Below, piece by piece: positions 32,374 to 44,100 of a DNA stretch of 64,000 bases (its first letter is position 1; each line of letters opens with the position of its first letter). Source of the stretch: Pilatotrama ljubarskyi (taxonomy: Eukaryota; Basidiomycota; Agaricomycetes; Polyporales; Polyporaceae); NCBI GenBank assembly GCA_022385805.1, contig MU277761.1, positions 33,051 through 97,050 of the forward strand, written 5' to 3'. Both the position numbers and the translations under genes were made by a program. The notes under the pieces are model-generated. The model worked only from the letters and a program-made list of their open reading frames with translations, did no database searches and had not been told where the DNA came from.

Positions 32374-33922
32374 ATGGTCGTCTCTGTCGCTCTTTGGTGC
32401 GTCTTGGCTCTGTATTACGCGCTGTGTGCGCTGCTCATTGTGCCGCCGTATTTGTAGGAGTGTCGTCGCCACCCCCGGTGAACCGTCTGTCATTTCTCCT
32501 CCCAGTGACATCAGGATCACGAACATTGCTCTCGGTGACCAGCTCGCCGATGAGTCCGGCCGCACGACCGTGAAGCTCATCTACCGTCGCCCCGGCGCTG
32601 ACGAGGAGGAGAGTGATGACGAGGAAGAGGAGGACGAGGAGAAGGAGAATGACAACTCCGACCTCTCCACCACCGTGCTTTGCTCTCTTACGCCCGGCAA
32701 GGTGCGTACTTAGTCTGGTCCTTCCTCACGCGATCCTGACATCTTGCAGATCGAGCACAGTATCGTCGACGTTGTTCTTAACGAAGACGAAGAGTATCTG
32801 ATCGAAGTCGTCGGCAAGAAGTGAGTGACCGTTTCGGTCGTATGCTGCCCGCACAGTTGTCTGACATCGCTACAGCACCGTATACCTCACTGGCAATTAC
32901 ATCGGTATGTCTTCACAGCGGTTTCGTCGCGTGCGGCCGGCTGATTCTGTCGTGTCCGCAGACCAGAACCCGTTCGACCAGGATCCCTACGGTGATGACG
33001 AGGATGACATGTCCGATGAAGAGGATTATGATCTGCAGGAGGTTAGCTCCGACGTCGAGATCGATCCCGATGAGCTGGACATCCCCAGCGACGATGAGGG
33101 GTGCGTTATTTGCATAATTTACTGGCAGCATGCTCTGACGTTTCCTCTAGTCGGTTCGAGGAGATTCACGATGAGGACGAGGCTCCCAAGCCGGAGGCCA
33201 AAGCTGATAAGAAGCGTCCTCGCGAGTCGGACACGATGGAGACCGACGAGCAGGAGGCCAAGCTGTCCAAGGCCCAGCAGAAGAAGCAGAAAAAGCTGAA
33301 GGCTGCGAATGGCGAGGCGGTCCCGACCGGTACTCCTGATAAGGCCGAGAAGGCCGAGGAAAAGAAGGGCAAGCAGGAGAAGAAGGAGAAGAAGGCTGAG
33401 AAGGAGAAGCCCAAGGGCGAGGTCAAGACTCTCCAGGGCGGGGTGAAGGTCGTTGATCACAAGACTGGCTCTGGTGCTCAGGCCAAGGTCGGCGACATGG
33501 TCTCCATGCGTTACATTGGCAAGCTCGAGAATGGCAAGATCTTTGACCAGAATACCAAGGGCAAGCCTGTAAGTGTTCCGAGCAGGTACAGTCTCGTTGG
33601 AAGGCCTGACGTTGTCTTGCAGTTCAAGTTCCGTCTTGGTAAGGGTGAGGTCATTAAGGGTATGTCTTCTAGCATCCCTCGGTCCCTAGCTCCGCTAACT
33701 CGGGATGCAGGTTGGGATGTCGGCATTGTCGGTATGCAGCCTGGCGGTGAGCGTACCCTCACCATTCCTGCTCCCATGGCCTATGGTAAGAAGGCTCAGG
33801 CGGGTATCCCCGCGAACTCGACCCTCGTCTTCGGTACGTTCGCACTCATCCGTGTCTGAAGTGAACTCGGGAGGTGTTTGCTGACGAACGTTGTAGATGT
33901 CAAGCTGATCAGCATCAACTGA
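32374..33922 (+). CDS. FPR4: nuclear FKBP-type peptidyl-prolyl isomerase (Fpr3/Fpr4-like)
   Basis: Prolyl cis-trans isomerase of the nucleolar FKBP class, which in yeast acts on histone tails and ribosomal chromatin. Nine or so exons. The N-terminal nucleoplasmin-like fold starts [17 protein letters not shown] and includes [42 protein letters not shown] and [11 protein letters not shown] long acidic segment ([19 protein letters not shown] and further) is followed by a Lys/Glu-rich linker. The C-terminal FKBP domain contains [56 protein letters not shown] and [17 protein letters not shown]. The active-site residues expected for the family (Tyr, Asp, Val-Ile, Trp, Tyr, Phe) are present, so it should be catalytically active and FK506-sensitive. 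The stop is TGA at 33920-33922. Confidence 0.95.
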
Positions 33923-34457
33923 GATGTCGAGGGAACGTAACCCGTCCCCTCCCAAGTCCTTCGGTGCTACGACGTCTGGATCATGATCAAAATTACTGTA
34001 GTTGCTTGTTGGTCGACAGACTTGCTAATGCATCATGATGATGACGACCTACATCCTCGGTAGCGAGCATGAGCAGCGCTCTTCTCGTCTGTCCTGTTCC
34101 ATCAGGTAGGCAAATTGGGTATCTCGACCGTGACGGCAGTTATGCGAGGCGCTCACGTCGCTCGCCCAAGCTCCAAGCTCATGTATACTTGACTGCCTCG
34201 GGTATTCCGACCCTGCAGTGGGCACCGGTCTCATACCGTGCCCCTTCTTGTGTGCATTCCCCGGGCCGTAACATCGCACGAACCGTCTCGTCCCGGCAGG
34301 TGATCGCGCGGGGTCCCATTTTGGCGTAATGCGTCGCGTCCGAAGCCACGATTCGTGTGAGTCCAGGATAGATATGTGAGAACATGCCCTGACTAGGAGT
34401 AATGCTATCGGTGAGTCGCTACTGCTGCCCTCGCGGCTTGACCTCTACCATTAGGAG
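33923..34457. other. intergenic region
   Basis: About 535 bp between co-oriented genes; 3' flank of the FKBP gene and promoter of the hydrolase gene. Nothing distinct seen. Confidence 0.4.
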
Positions 34458-36188
34458 ATGTCCGACTCTTCCCTGCAATTCTATCACCACGGACGCTTCA
34501 GGGTCGCGGGCGGTGTCCTCCCCGACGCCGTTACCGCTTACCAGACTTACGGCGAGCCGACCAATCCTTGCATCGTCTTTCCGACTTGTTACGGGGCGAA
34601 ATTATCTCTCGGAAGTCAGTAATAAGCATCCCTTCGCCTTGCTCCGAAGCCTGACCAAGTCGTCTCTCTCAGGTCAATCATACCTAGTCGGAGAAGGCAA
34701 GGTAGTTGCAACTTCCATGTTCTTGACGTCGTGAAGGCTGAGGGCGGCGATGGCACGTCTGCCTACTAAAGGCACTCGATCCGAGAAGATACTTCGTAGT
34801 GACGTTTGCCCTGTTCTGCAACGGAGAGGTGTGTATTGTAAAATTCATAAATGCACGTCCCAACTGCTTGACGACTTGCGGGATTAGTCGTCCTCTCCAT
34901 CCAATACGGTGGGTGAATGCCAGCGTACCTGTCGTCATTATGATATTGAATGTCACGATAGCCGGCGCCCTACAACGGCCCGTACTTTCCTACGATCTCC
35001 TACGAGGACAACATGTGAGCTGGCAGCAGTCAAAAGTGCCACTTCGAGTCTGACTCGAACGTACAAGTCATGCCCAATATGCCGTACTCACCCGACATCT
35101 CGGCGTCGCCAAAGTACATTGCGTTGTCGGATTCTCGATGGGAGGGCAGCAGGTGCAGTCTCTGACAGCTTCCTCCGGCCTCGCGATGATTCATTGAACT
35201 GTGCCTAGGCCTACCATTGGGCGACAGTGTATCCCGATTTTGTTGAGCGGCTTGTGGCTATCTGTTCGTCCGCTCGGACCAGCCCACACAACAAATGGTG
35301 AGATTCATGGCTGCTTCTGATCGGTGCCAGGTAGCGTACAGTCTGATGGCCAACACGCTACTCAGCTTCCTTGAGGGGCCGAAGGCTGCTCTGAAGGCCG
35401 GCCGTGACTTCAACGATGGCCATTACACTGCTCCGCCGACGGTTGGAATCAGGGCTTTTGCGCGGGCGTATTGCGCTTGGGCGTACGGGCAGACAGTGCG
35501 TGCGCGCGACCTTCATCGGGTTCTATCCGTCTGACAGATCCGCGATAGTGGTTCCGCGAGCACCTATATGAGATGGAAGGCATGTCAGTCGGGAATTATG
35601 TGCTTGCCGGCGCCAACAGGGACGCTCACAAGGAAGCGCTATTCCTGTCGCCAGGTATCCCACACTCGACGTGTTCATCCGAGAGGTTTGGGAGGGCCGA
35701 TATGTCGCGCATTGGGACGCCAACGACATGCTCTCGCTGCTCGACACTTGGCAGCGCGGTGACGTCTCGTCCGTGCGCGACGGCGGAGACTTTGCCAGTT
35801 GCATGGGGTCGATCAAGGCAAAGGCGCTCCTTATGCCGTGCAAAACGGACCTGTACTTCTGCGTGCGTCATCACTTCGCATCTGCTAGTCTTCTAGCCTA
35901 GAGTGCTAACTTTTGCGCGGACACTGGCGCGCTCACTGGCACGTTGCCGCGTTTCACCTCTGCGACGGATGTTGTAGCCTGAAGACAGCGCGAACGAGAT
36001 GTCGCTGCTCAAGAACGCAGAATTGGCAGTTATCGATAGCGTCTGGGGGCACGCCGGTACGTACTGTGATCCGTTCCCGGTTGTAAACGCTCGACTCACG
36101 GTCACTTCGCCGTGACACAGCCGGCGGAGGTGCCAACCCTACGGATGTGGCATTCATTACGAAGAAGATTGAGGAGTTCCTGGCCTAG
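34458..36188 (+). CDS. alpha/beta hydrolase, homoserine O-acetyltransferase (MetX)-like family
   Basis: Alpha/beta-hydrolase-fold protein of the homoserine-acetyltransferase-like group; the acceptor substrate is not known and many fungal members are not true MetX enzymes. The coding sequence is broken by about ten short introns, but every join keeps the frame. It begins MSDSSLQFYHHGRFRVAGG, continues AYQTYGEPTNPCIVFPTCYG, YFVVTFALFCNGE, SSSPSNT, and YNGPYFPTISYEDNI. The nucleophile elbow is CVVGFSMGGQQ, with Ser between FS and MGG. Later segments are VYPDFVERLVAICSSARTSP, GPKAALKAGRDFNDGHY and MYPTLDVFIREVWEGRYVAH. The acid is in ALLMPCKTDLYF and the histidine in SVWGHAAGGG, completing a Ser-Asp-His triad. 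The end is ITKKIEEFLA then TAG. About 340 aa. The gene appears intact despite looking fragmented in single frames. Confidence 0.88.
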
Positions 36189-37520
36189 GGCGGATGCAGC
36201 GGTGGTAAATCAGAGTATGTCTCGAAGGTTTTGACGCGTGGTGACTCGGAGGCAGCGCCAGTGTGCCTCACCTTCGGAGTGATGTGTCGCACAAACTTGC
36301 CGCACTGTCGACGTCGTGACCGCACTGCAGGCGTGCACATGGGTCCCAGAGGGCAGGTCACAGTGTCAGCCGGCCCAAGAGAACGCCTGCCGAGAACACG
36401 CCTGGCACTATGTCGTACAACTCGCTGTTCAATTTGACTGGAAAGGTACATCGCTCGAACCTTACAGACATCCACACCGGCAACCGACCAGCGCGCGGGA
36501 CAAACATTGACGATCGTCCGAGTAAGAGATCGATTATCAAATTATGTCTGGCGCCGACGAAGCTTCCCCGCGGCCGTGGGCCTGGCGACCTGACTGTACT
36601 GTACGTGCTGTGACTGAACTCAGCCATCGCCCGCCACCTTGACCAGGACTCTCTCCTCCGTCCGACTTCGGAACGCTACTGGATTCGCCTTCAAGCAGCG
36701 CAGCTGCTCCGATCGGCCGTGCACGACTGATCACATCTGTCAGTTTGCGAGGTCGCTCAGCACATCGGACAGCGATGGCTTGCGCGAGCTGTGGGCCGCG
36801 GGAGGGGTGCTCTGCGGGGCTATCAGTCAGAAGGGCAGAACCGCCCATTCTTCCTGCTTCTCGGATCGCTATCGGCAGCCTCTGCGAGCCCCTGCAGCAA
36901 CCGTCACGGGCCTGAGGTGTGGCACGCCTGAGCTTGGGAGCGCGGACCAGAGGCCTGGGGCTGCTGCTGCTCCGCAGACGCGGTGGGAGGCGCGCATTAT
37001 GCGCTTCGGAGGGTAAATTAAACCTCGTTGCAGGGCCCCGTCAGAACGCAAGCTGTGGTCCGAGAACATGCGGCCACACGGGAGCGTGCGCACTGTGGGC
37101 GTGTGGGGACTCGAGGGGCTGCTAGGCCCTCGCTAGCTTGCGGGCTTGGTGGCGGCCTCGCGGGTCTCGTCATCGCATAGACATGAGCGCATGCGACTCT
37201 GGAGGCGCCCCGCTGCTCTTCCTGCGACTCGGAGGGGCCTAGCAGAAATGGCGGCGTTCGGTGACGTGCCCGTCCCAGTGCCACCAAGCCGTCGAGGCTG
37301 GGAGAGCCGGGGCGCGCTCGCTTACCGTGGGCAGCTGGTGCGTATATAATGAATCACGCTATCAGCATCTGTGGAAGGCTTCCTACTTCCCGACTGTCCA
37401 GCATTTGCTCATAGTCGCTGCTCACTTGCCGGCGCGCCGCTCTTCTGCGTCGCGACTTTCGTCTTTCTGCTGCTCGAGTCTCAAGACTAGAAAGTGAAGC
37501 ATCTCTCCACTCTTTCGCAA
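36189..37520. other. intergenic region with possible dehydrogenase exon remnant
   Basis: 1.3 kb between the hydrolase and a dehydrogenase, both plus. It contains an orphan first-exon-like segment at 36410-36445. The rest has no recognisable content. Confidence 0.45.
36410..36445 (+). pseudogene. orphan first-exon remnant of a short-chain dehydrogenase (tentative)
   Basis: An ATG opens twelve codons reading MSYNSLFNLTGK, immediately followed by a GTACAT donor-like site. SLFNLTGKV is the typical leader of fungal SDRs just before the TGGxxGIG motif. No continuing Rossmann exon can be found in the next kilobase in any frame, so this looks like a 5' remnant left by deletion or rearrangement. It may be chance similarity. 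Confidence 0.35.
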
Positions 37521-38825
37521 ATGTCTTACATGCGCGCGCACCTCCTTTCGCCACCCAAGGCCAGATGGAGCGTCGCGGACATTCCCGATCTCTCGGGCAA
37601 GGTTATGATCGTCACGGGCGGGAACGCGGGGATCGGCAAAGAGACGGTCAAGGTGCGTGCTCTTGAGCCGTACTGACACAAGACGTGGCTCATGAACTTG
37701 GTCGCATATTTAGGCACTACTGATGCACAACGCGAAGGTGTACATGGCGTCGAGAAACGAGGGCAAAGCGCGCGCAGCGATTGCCGAGCTGCTGAGAGAA
37801 ACGGGAAGGCAGGCGATCTTCCTGAAGCTGGATCTTGCCGATCTCAGGCGTGTGAAAGCGGCTGCGCAGGAATTCATGAGGTCAGTACCGCGCGTGCTAT
37901 TCTTGCGGTCGGAGGGCGGCTGACGTAGTGAATTGCAGCAAAGAGACGAGGTTGAATGTGCTATTCAACAGCGGCGGAGTCATGTTTCCTCCGGTCGAAC
38001 AGCTCACGGCGGATGGGTACGACCTACAGTTCGGGACAAATGTGCTCGGTGGGTGGCACGTCTTCGTGAGGTACATTGAAGAGGACTGAATGGGGACGGA
38101 GCGCAGGTCACTTTTACCTGACGCAGCTACTGATTCCGGTGCTGCTGTCCGGCGCGTCTCATTCAGCGGAAGGGCGGGCGCGGGTGATCAACACGTCGTC
38201 GATGGGGCACGCCAGCGTGTCCGGAATCGATTTTGACACGCTGAGAGAGCACCCGAAGCGGAAGAAGTTCGGGACGCAGAAGCTGCACTTCCAAAGCAAG
38301 TTTGTGGGTATCTCTGCGGCGGTGTGTGCTGTTTGACGGGCGGCTCACGGGTATTGACATGCTTCGTCCTGGACTAAAGGCCACGGTGGTTTTCTCTAAC
38401 GAGCTGCATCGACGATACGGGGACCAGGGAATCATCTCTGTGTCTTTGCACCCGGGGAATCTGAAGACGGATGTCCAGCGACACGTCTCGTCGCTTGAGA
38501 AAGTGTTGTCGGTGCGTGGCCGGTCCGCGCGCGTGCAGACGGAGCTATTTCTGAAGGGGTGATTGCTAGGCGCCGCTGTTACACCCGGCATCGATGGGGG
38601 CGCTGACGCAGCTGTGGGCGGGAACGTCTGTGGATGGACTCGCGCTGGGGGGCGAGGTGCGTGATTGATCTGATTTTGTGTGCGCATGGGGATTCTGAGA
38701 ATATTATTGGGATGCAGTACCTGGTGCCGTGGGCACGGCTGGGGAGTGCGCGAGAAGAGACAAAAGACGTGCGGCTGGGGCAGCGGCTGTGGGCGTGGAT
38801 GGAGCAGCAGATCCGCGACCTGTAA
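37521..38825 (+). CDS. short-chain dehydrogenase, retinol-dehydrogenase-like, catalytic Tyr replaced by His
   Basis: Classical-type SDR with an NAD(P)-binding Rossmann fold, similar to fungal retinol-dehydrogenase-like proteins; substrate unknown. About seven exons and roughly 330 aa. It begins [20 protein letters not shown] and has the cofactor motif [18 protein letters not shown], then [23 protein letters not shown] and [13 protein letters not shown] follow, then [19 protein letters not shown], with the structural Asn. The catalytic Ser is in [13 protein letters not shown]. The YxxxK site reads HFQSK: the codon at 38286-38288 is CAC, so Tyr has become His while Lys is kept. Next is [19 protein letters not shown] and [13 protein letters not shown], then a membrane-distal tail ending [11 protein letters not shown], stop at 38823-38825. 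All splice joins are clean, so the gene seems maintained even if the usual chemistry is lost. Confidence 0.88.
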
Positions 38826-39013
38826 CAGTACTTACTGTAGTGCTTATCCCATCTCAGGACGCGTCCACGTGACCGTGTCGGACGCGACGTCGACGGTGTG
38901 CCCGATTGGGAAGACGATCGCAGGGGCTGACCGCGCCAGCCACACTGACCACACTCGCACGACGGGGCTCATCTTGCGCTTTCTTCTCTACCACCATCTG
39001 CACCCACTCCAGC

Positions 39014-41139
39014 ATGGCACCCAGCACCACCACCGCCACTCCCAAGCGCATCTGCATCGTCGGTGCAGGCGCTGCTGGCATGTCCGCCGCCTATGCTTTC
39101 AGCAAACACCCAGACAGGTATAACGTCACCCTCTTTGACAAGCAGCCCGTTGCTGGCGGCATGGCCACCTCCATCGACATCGATCCCGCCAAGTACGGCG
39201 CGTCCTACATCAACGATGGCGTACAAGGCTGCAGTCCCGTCTTCGCCAACACACTGCGCATGTTCAGGATGCTCGGCTTTGAACCCACCGAGGTCGATAT
39301 GCAGTGAGTATGTTCCCTACCTACATATGATGGAAACAAGTACATTTCTCGCTCCAGGATCAGCTTCGGCAAGGGCGAGAATTTCTGGTCCAACGTCTTC
39401 CCCTCCCAGCTCGTCGCGCAGTTCAAGGCTGACATCGCCAAGTTCGGCACCGCTCTCTCCACCATCAAGAAGCTCGAACCCATCTTCGCCATGATCCCTG
39501 TCCATGTCATGCTCAGGATGTTCAACTTCTCGACCGGCTTCGGCGAGAGGATGGTTTACCCGCTCGTCGCCCTCTTCTTCGGCACAGGAAACCAGACGCC
39601 CTACATTTCTTCCGCCATTCTGGTGAGTCACGGCCCACCATTCATCCTAAGTCACACGGCACAGGAACGCAAACAATTCACCATACAGGAACGTGTCTTC
39701 ATGGATCCCAGCATGAAGCTCTTCGAGTATGATCCCAAGAGCCTTCTGGCGAGCATTCCGACCATGCTCGCCTTTCCCAAGGTGCGTCAGCTGCCGTCCT
39801 TTTAGCGCCGAGCTCACCCCTGGGTCCTTAGCTCCACGACGTCTACCAGGCTTGGAAGTCTGAGACCGCTTCTCGCGGTAACGTCGACTTCAAGCTCAAC
39901 CACGAAGTCATCCGCGTCGTGTCGCGTACCGCCAAGAAGGATGGTCCAGTACAGATCCAGTACAAGGTCGCAGACGGCGACCTAGAGACCGCGCCTCAAA
40001 TCGCCGCCTTCGATGAGCTCATCCTCGCAGTCGATGCTGACTCCGCACTCAAGCTGCTTGGCAAGGAAGCCACTTGGATGGAGAAGAGGGTACTAGGGAG
40101 CGTCAAGTACCTGTACGACGTCACCATCACGCATAACGACTTGGACTACATGCAGAAAGTGAGTCCTGTCGGTCCTGTAGTGCCAGATTTCCGGTCTGAC
40201 GGGTGATCAAGTACTACGAGACTCGGTACAATCCCGAGCATAATGCGCCGCTGTCTTCCGCCGCGAATGCACAAGAGCGCGAAGAGATGACGAAGAGTTT
40301 CAACTTTGCGGAGCGGAACTTCCGTCCCCTCTACTACACGATGCAGTATGCGGAGGATAAATCCAAGATCGAAATGAGCTTCGACCTCACGCATTACCAG
40401 CCGCAATTCCGCGGCGAGCAGCCCGCAGGCCCCATTTCCGCCTCCGACCGCACCGAGCATCGGAACGAGTGCCAACCGGCTCCCGAGCACGCCAAGGACG
40501 CACAAGACGTGGACAAAGGCAAGGTGGGCCAGGAGGTACGCACCGGGAAGGATGCAGCAGGTGCTCCAGAGCCCCTGCTGGAGAACCATGTGTTCCAGAC
40601 GATCTTCCTCGACCGGGACGGTAGCCAGGACCTGTGGACCTGGGGGGAGATCCGGGAGGAGAAGCGCATCTATGAGAAGTGGTGGAAGCAGCAAAGCCAT
40701 CGCTGGCAGCACTACGCGGCGGTCGTACCGTGGATGATGTTCATCAACGGAAAGCGGAACACACAGTACGTGACGTTTGGCCATGAGTGGGGGGAAAGAT
40801 CGACTCACTTAAGTTTTGCGATCCGCGTAGCTACGCCGGGGCGTGGTCCGGTACGTATTCAGGCATTTCGGTCGTCGGACGAGATGGGCGCTGATCCTCT
40901 CACGCAGTACTGAACATGCATGAGCTAGCGGTTACGTCAGGCTTTGCGGCGGCATACCGTCTGGGCGCGGACTATCCCTTCCACGAGGATGAGGATTGCG
41001 AGAGGCTCTTCAGGCTGTACCTCGGTGTCAGTCACGGGTCCCGGATGGTGAGTCGCGCGTCCGGTCCATGAGGACAGATTAGCCTGATGGCGTCGATCGT
41101 CTGCAGCGCAAGGAAGACCGCAAGGGCATACTTGCGTGA
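39014..41139 (+). CDS. FAD/NAD(P)-binding amine-oxidase-like oxidoreductase
   Basis: Flavoprotein of the amine-oxidoreductase superfamily; substrate unknown. Eight or so exons and about 570 aa. The N-terminal dinucleotide-binding motif is RICIVGAGAAGMSAAYAFSK, followed by YNVTLFDKQPVAGGMATS, the expected second FAD-contact strand. Further family-type segments are GVQGCSPVFANTLRMFRMLG, ISFGKGENFWSNVFPSQL, MVYPLVALFFGTGNQTPYIS, AFDELILAVDADSALKLLG and PLYYTMQYAEDKSKIEMSF. The C-terminal FAD contact is typical: YAGAWSVLNMHELAVTSG then AAAYRLGADYPF. An insertion rich in Glu, Lys and Asp (about residues 395-440) has no structure-like pattern. The last splice gives SRMRKEDRKGILA then TGA at 41137-41139. 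It lies 190 bp downstream of the dehydrogenase, in the same orientation. Confidence 0.9.
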
Positions 41140-44100
41140 GAGAGATGCGTGTAGATCCTGGCATGTTGCGCAGTTCATCGCGGGATGCCTGTACGCTACA
41201 CCCTAACATATTGTGGAGTCCTTGCAAGAGCATGCGAGTGCCGGATGCTACTGTTTCAGGAGTAGGCTCAGTCTGCACGCGCGGGATTGATCTCGGCCGG
41301 CGACCGGCCACGACAGCGGTGGGACGCAATGCCTCGGAGGCTGTATGAGTCGGCTTTTGGCGTTCGTTCCGCTCCGGACGTGGCAGGGTGAAGCGTCTGG
41401 TAGAACCCTCGTCAACGGACGGAGGCACCTCAGCTGTCACCGAAGATTTGCGAAAGTGAATGGCATCGTGTTGATCGAAGCGGGGGTGCACTGGAAGGCA
41501 TGGTGAGTGGGGCTAGTCTGGACGGATGGGGCACCGAGGTCCCGTGTGCCAGCGTCAAACCGTCGGATAGCCCACTAGACATCATTATTCACGGACGAAC
41601 GTCGCCGCAAGTCTACAGGCTAATTAAGCGCATAACCTAGTATAATACACGACTTACTTCTGACGCAGGTACTTCGCACCTCAGTGACGAACAATCAGAC
41701 ATTGTCGTCCAGGACCATAGAAGCAGCATATCGGACCCTTGACGGCTCCTTAATCAGTCCGCGTGGTACAAAGCTTGGACGAAAACTTCAAGAGCCAGCA
41801 AGGTCGGGTGAAGGTGAGGGCCGGCGCTGTCATGCTAGGGCACTCTGGAAACTCAGCGTGTCGTGCGCCAGATGGACTTCCCTGCCAGCGTGGTGCTCGC
41901 CCCCTGACCTTCCCAGATCATTTGCCGCCATGAAAAGGTGGCGGTGGGCGTTCTGAACATAGAGCGTGACATATGCTCATGATCGTAGGTGCGGGAACCG
42001 GTAGTCATCCGGACGATCGTCGTACGAGTGCAGGGGTGTCTCGCACAAGGCTCGTCGATGCGTCGACCGGGCAGCAGACCGCTAGGCGCAGAGCAGCGCA
42101 AGGCCGGCTCGTGTGGAGCTTCGGGAGCCCGCATCACAGCGGAGGAACACGCGCTGCAGCGTCATTTCGGGGGAGAGGACCGTGCCCAGAGTATGACCGC
42201 GACCCAGGAGCTTGGACTGCCAGCCTGAAACGCTTTACACGGCTCGCCGCAGGTTTGGGAAGTCCTGCCTTGCATGAGGAGTGTTTCGGTAGCATGAGAG
42301 GGTGGATGCGGGGTCCGGGGCTCTCAGGAGATCGGTAGGGCTGATCGGTCACCATGAGGAAAGAGATAGACCACATACGAGCTGTACGTCGATGATGCTG
42401 TTGTTCGGTCATAATCCTCCTCATATCCTCCTGTGGGAAGGCGGGGGTCATTGAGGGCGAGCGTCCGCGGCCTCGCGGTTGTCTGAAGATAGACAGAAGC
42501 ATGACTGGCGCGCCGCTGTCCCCGGACAGGATGTCGCACGACGACGTGGTGCGAGACGGGCAGGCGTAGTGTAGCACAGCGGACGCCAAGGGACTCGTTT
42601 CCGACGGTGAGATGGGCATGGACGGAGGACGCGAGGATGGACGGAAGCGCTTCAGGAGCGCTTGTAGACAAGGTCGACTAGCGGACTATAACTCGCGGAA
42701 ACGGAAAGAGCGGACCTCAAATTGGAGTTTGTGGTTGTATTTCCAAGAAACCATGCGGGATCGCCCGCTGTCCGCGCCAGGAGATGGCTGCTCCTCCAGG
42801 AGGCTCCGAGAGAAGGTGCGGACGGGTGCCCCCACCTGCAGGCCGTATGGCGACGGCAAAACGAGCACCCGTTGCGCTGGGCGGAGACGAAATTCATCTC
42901 TCCTCGTCTGGCCAAAAGATCCGCGCGCGTGTGCGGTGAAACTGCCCGGTTGATCGATGCGCATTGACGATCCCGCAGACTCCTCAGCTGAGCTGCCTAT
43001 AAAAACTTCATGAGATCGCGAGAGTTCAGCGTCCAACAGCTCCTCTGCATCCCTCCGAAATCTTGCAAAGCTACTGGAGTCGCTTCGCATGAACATGTCT
43101 TCAAGTGCGAACCGGGACGGAAGCTCCCCCCTCCTGCTGACGGAGCAGGGTGGTTGACCGGGGCTGACCATGCCCTCTCCGAACACGCCCTTCGCCCGTC
43201 CCGACGGGGCGTTATTACGCGCCATGGGTGCGCTCCCTACGTCTGTGCGGTCCATCATTTCAGCCGGTATGCTTTCCTATGCAACGGAATTTCACGGTCA
43301 GAGGGCTGCGGCCATTGCCAGCGGTTCGATGGCAAGGGTTCGTGCAGTTCGCTGACCGAGGGAACTTGAGCCAGCTCTCTGGCGGATGCTGGAAGCGACC
43401 CAGTCCGACTTCGGTTGGACTGAGGTTCTTCCGTCTCATGGTATGTATCACGGTCCTCGCCTGGCGATGCGCCAGACAAGAGCCATGATACATACCATGA
43501 GAATGGAAGAATCTCAGACCATCGCAGGGGACGGCCTGAGTTTCTTCATCTCATCAACATGCCAGGGCCGTGACGGCACAGCGAGGATGGCCGCACAGCA
43601 GCCCTGGTCGCGTGCTCTCCGCATCAGTAAGATACAAGCGGCGTACCGACCAGGGCAGCGGGACGCATGCAGGCATTCAGCGCGTTGCGTACCTTTACCG
43701 TATAGTCGCGAGGCACGTCTTCCGATTTAGCGGTTGCGGCACCCCAGGAATCGGCCTCACCGAAGTTCGCTAACGGAGGCGTATCGGATGGACAGCAGCT
43801 TACCAGCAGGAGAAGAGCGTAGGGCGGCCACCGAACGGCTGCCGTACAGCCGACCAACGCGAGACCAAGGCCTCTCACGGTGAGCGGGCCATTCGCGAGT
43901 CTCGGTCGTGACGGATGGTTGACGCTCCTCAGGCAAGCCCGCTGCCTCCTCTGGCTGCGCGCGGTCAGCAATTCGAAGACGACGAAGCGCTCTTTGCCCG
44001 GCCCTCGCCAGATCAGGATCTCTGGAAGTCGTGCGCAGGCCAGAAATAACGCTGATAGAAAGCCACAGACAATCCACAATAGCCGCGTGTGGCAGCAGAC

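Noticed and set aside
34458..36188. Hydrolase gene first looked like a frame-shifted pseudogene
   Set aside because: Every break coincides with a GT-AG intron that restores frame, and the Ser-Asp-His triad is intact.
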